This document shows, in pieces, positions 62,300 through 64,000 of a stretch of DNA of 64,000 bases; the first letter of the stretch is position 1, and every line of letters starts with the position of its first letter. Origin of the DNA: Nectonema munidae (Eukaryota; Nematomorpha; Nectonematoida; Nectonematidae); assembly GCA_030549495.1 (NCBI GenBank), contig JAUIRK010000007.1, positions 124,001 through 188,000 of the forward strand. Reading direction: 5' to 3'. The notes under the pieces were generated by a model that was not told where the DNA came from, ran no database searches, and worked only from the letters and a program-made list of their open reading frames with translations. The translations under genes and the position numbers were made by a program.

Positions 62300-64000
62300 G
62301 ATCAACGCGAGTATATATAGTGGTGTGTGCCCGTCTATGGTAACAAGGAAATGGTTCCTGTGAAGCAGCAATCAGGCTGTAAATGGAGACAAACTTGACA
62401 CAGTGAATAATAATTGAGCGTTGGAAGATGCTCGATGTAAGTACAACCTTGGATCGAGATGTAGATACAAGAGCCTCTTACTCTCTTCTGTAAACTTCTA
62501 GCCATCCTGGAGGTTTTCTAGTTCGTTGGGACCTAGTGTGGAATTCTGTTTCATCTTCACTTTTTGGATGGTTTTGTTGCCTGTGTTTCCATCATCTAAT
62601 ACACCATCCGTGTGCAGTTCCACTGTGTCTTTAGCTTTTCTCTGATCTTGTTGTTTAGTGATTTCATCATCTGTGTGATCTTTCTTATCGCTAGATTCTT
62701 GCCCATTATAATCGACATTTTCTTAGTGATAAAATTTGATATTGGTATTAATCATACTTTTGGGACGTGGTACGTTTTATGTTGATCTCATTCCTAATCT
62801 TTTTAATTATTGCATATTTTTTTTGCAGTTCAAAAATAATATATTTGTCCCTTACTTTATATTTGTTTTTATCGTCTTTTATATATACCAAATTGCCAGG
62901 TTTTAATTTTGATTTGTCGGATCGTTGCTTTAATAATTCAACATCTTGAAGACCTGTTTTTGCTGGCTAAACTTTGTTGTTCTTCAAAAATTTATCGTCT
63001 TCATAGTGTATCTGCTTCTTTGTAAAATGATTTCTTCTGAAGATAATTTCTTTTGCAGATAAATTTTGTCTTCGAATTAGGAGGTTGACATTTCTGACTG
63101 CAAGTTGTAGGTCAGAACTCGTGATTTGTGTTTTTTCAGGAAAATCTTTAGTATACTTGTCCCTAGTTCTTGAATTGCTTTGTCAAAAATACAGTTTGAG
63201 TTCTTATTCTTGATGTAACCTATTTCAATGCCGAACTTTTTTTATCAAAAGGTCTGTTTTGAGACTTTGAAACGATGTGCTTTATTTTGCAAGTGTCACA
63301 TCTGATTAGGGAAGAGTTGACAATAATTGCTTTTTTTATCTCATCCACATTTTCACTTTCCAACAAAGATGCCATGGTTAAGGATGAAAATGTCTCCCTT
63401 AGAACAAAAAGCATAAAAAACTTCTCCAGGTTTTGATCCTCTGAGGGTTGGACCTTGTTGAAAAATTTCTTCAGGAATGTATTTGATTGAGCGCCAAACT
63501 ACATGATTCTTCGACATCTTCAATGAGTTTATTACTGTTTAAACCATAAAAGTGACGATTAAAAAGTAGTTTTAGCTGTGTTTTTTAGGGTGATTAAACT
63601 GGAGGTTTAGAGAATGAAGAATACATGGAAGAAAAACTCTTGGGATTACAATAAGCTTTTTTGCTGTTGAAAATGGTGTAGATTTTTGTACTATTAATAT
63701 ACCTCTTTTGCCAATGGTGATCACACCTAACAATCTTTTTATATCAGTACATTTTTCTTTTTAAAAAGGTTTTGTTCTATTCCTCAAATGTGCATGTACT
63801 TTTATCAGGATTTGACACTTCTTATGTAATTCTCCCCATACCAACTTGTTAGTAAATGACATTTTTGATCTTCCTCCGAGCACATCATCAACTTTCATTG
63901 TATTTATAGCAGAAGTTATGAATTCTTCAAAAAAAACTACAGATTTGGCAGTTTCTTTCATGACAAGAGTGTGGGTTGCGTGAAGAGAAATCACTAGTCA
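62300..64000 (-). mobile_element. LTR retrotransposon integrase fossil at the right edge
   Basis: Broken - strand pol fragment running off the window. Parts seen: W-G-E-L-H-K-K-C ... V-H-A-H-L-R, the region of the integrase finger (about 63.8 kb); R-E-T-F-S-S-L-T-M-A-S, the integrase core (about 63.3 kb); a region with K-N-K-N-S-type and G-N-L-V-Y-I-K segments near 63.2-62.8 kb, typical of the integrase C-terminus; and an acidic, polar tail to about 62.5 kb. Such integrases occur in arthropod Ty3/Gypsy-like elements; BEL/Pao was not excluded. No LTR was identified. There are a few breaks and it is not intact. Confidence 0.72.

Overview
The window reads as about 64 kb of AT-rich (roughly 70% A+T by eye), intron-rich animal nuclear DNA. 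An arthropod is most likely. The element mix and gene structures would suit a crustacean such as a parasitic copepod, but that is a guess from general knowledge, not something the sequence proves. Three host genes can be followed exon by exon with GT-AG junctions, matching phases and familiar protein sequence: isopentenyl-diphosphate isomerase (IDI, + strand, 7985-12629), a FAM91 family protein (+ strand, 18343-42173, about 830 residues in at least 17 coding exons) and ribosomal protein uL6/RPL9 (- strand, 58819-50683, 4 coding exons, 185 residues). A possible lone first exon of a fourth gene lies at 4798-4932 (- strand).

Layout from left to right. Positions 1 to about 3900 hold a broken endogenous copy of a mononegavirus-type L (polymerase) gene, itself hit by a piggyBac-like non-autonomous element that carries a piece of a hAT MITE, and by a second hAT MITE with an exact 8-bp target duplication. 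IDI follows. Then come a LINE-like tail and a Ty3/Gypsy fossil (14.3-16.9 kb), then FAM91, whose introns hold a long piggyBac-like element with two tandem arrays, a SINE, hAT MITEs and a Penelope-like endonuclease fragment. Positions 44.3-49.3 kb are a transposon cluster: a P-element-like remnant next to a piggyBac transposase that has been split by a hAT element with a perfect 8-bp duplication. RPL9 runs leftwards from 58.8 to 50.7 kb, and each of its three introns contains mobile DNA. Beyond it are a GC-richer, coding-like island of unknown origin (60.0-61.0 kb) and an LTR-retroelement integrase fossil running off the right edge.

The three host genes are housekeeping genes of unrelated pathways (isoprenoid synthesis, endosome-to-Golgi tethering, translation) and show no sign of common regulation. 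Their coding exons are clean while the introns and spacers are full of old DNA transposons. The main discovery-type signals are the viral L fossil, the nested transposons and the unidentified island at 60 kb.
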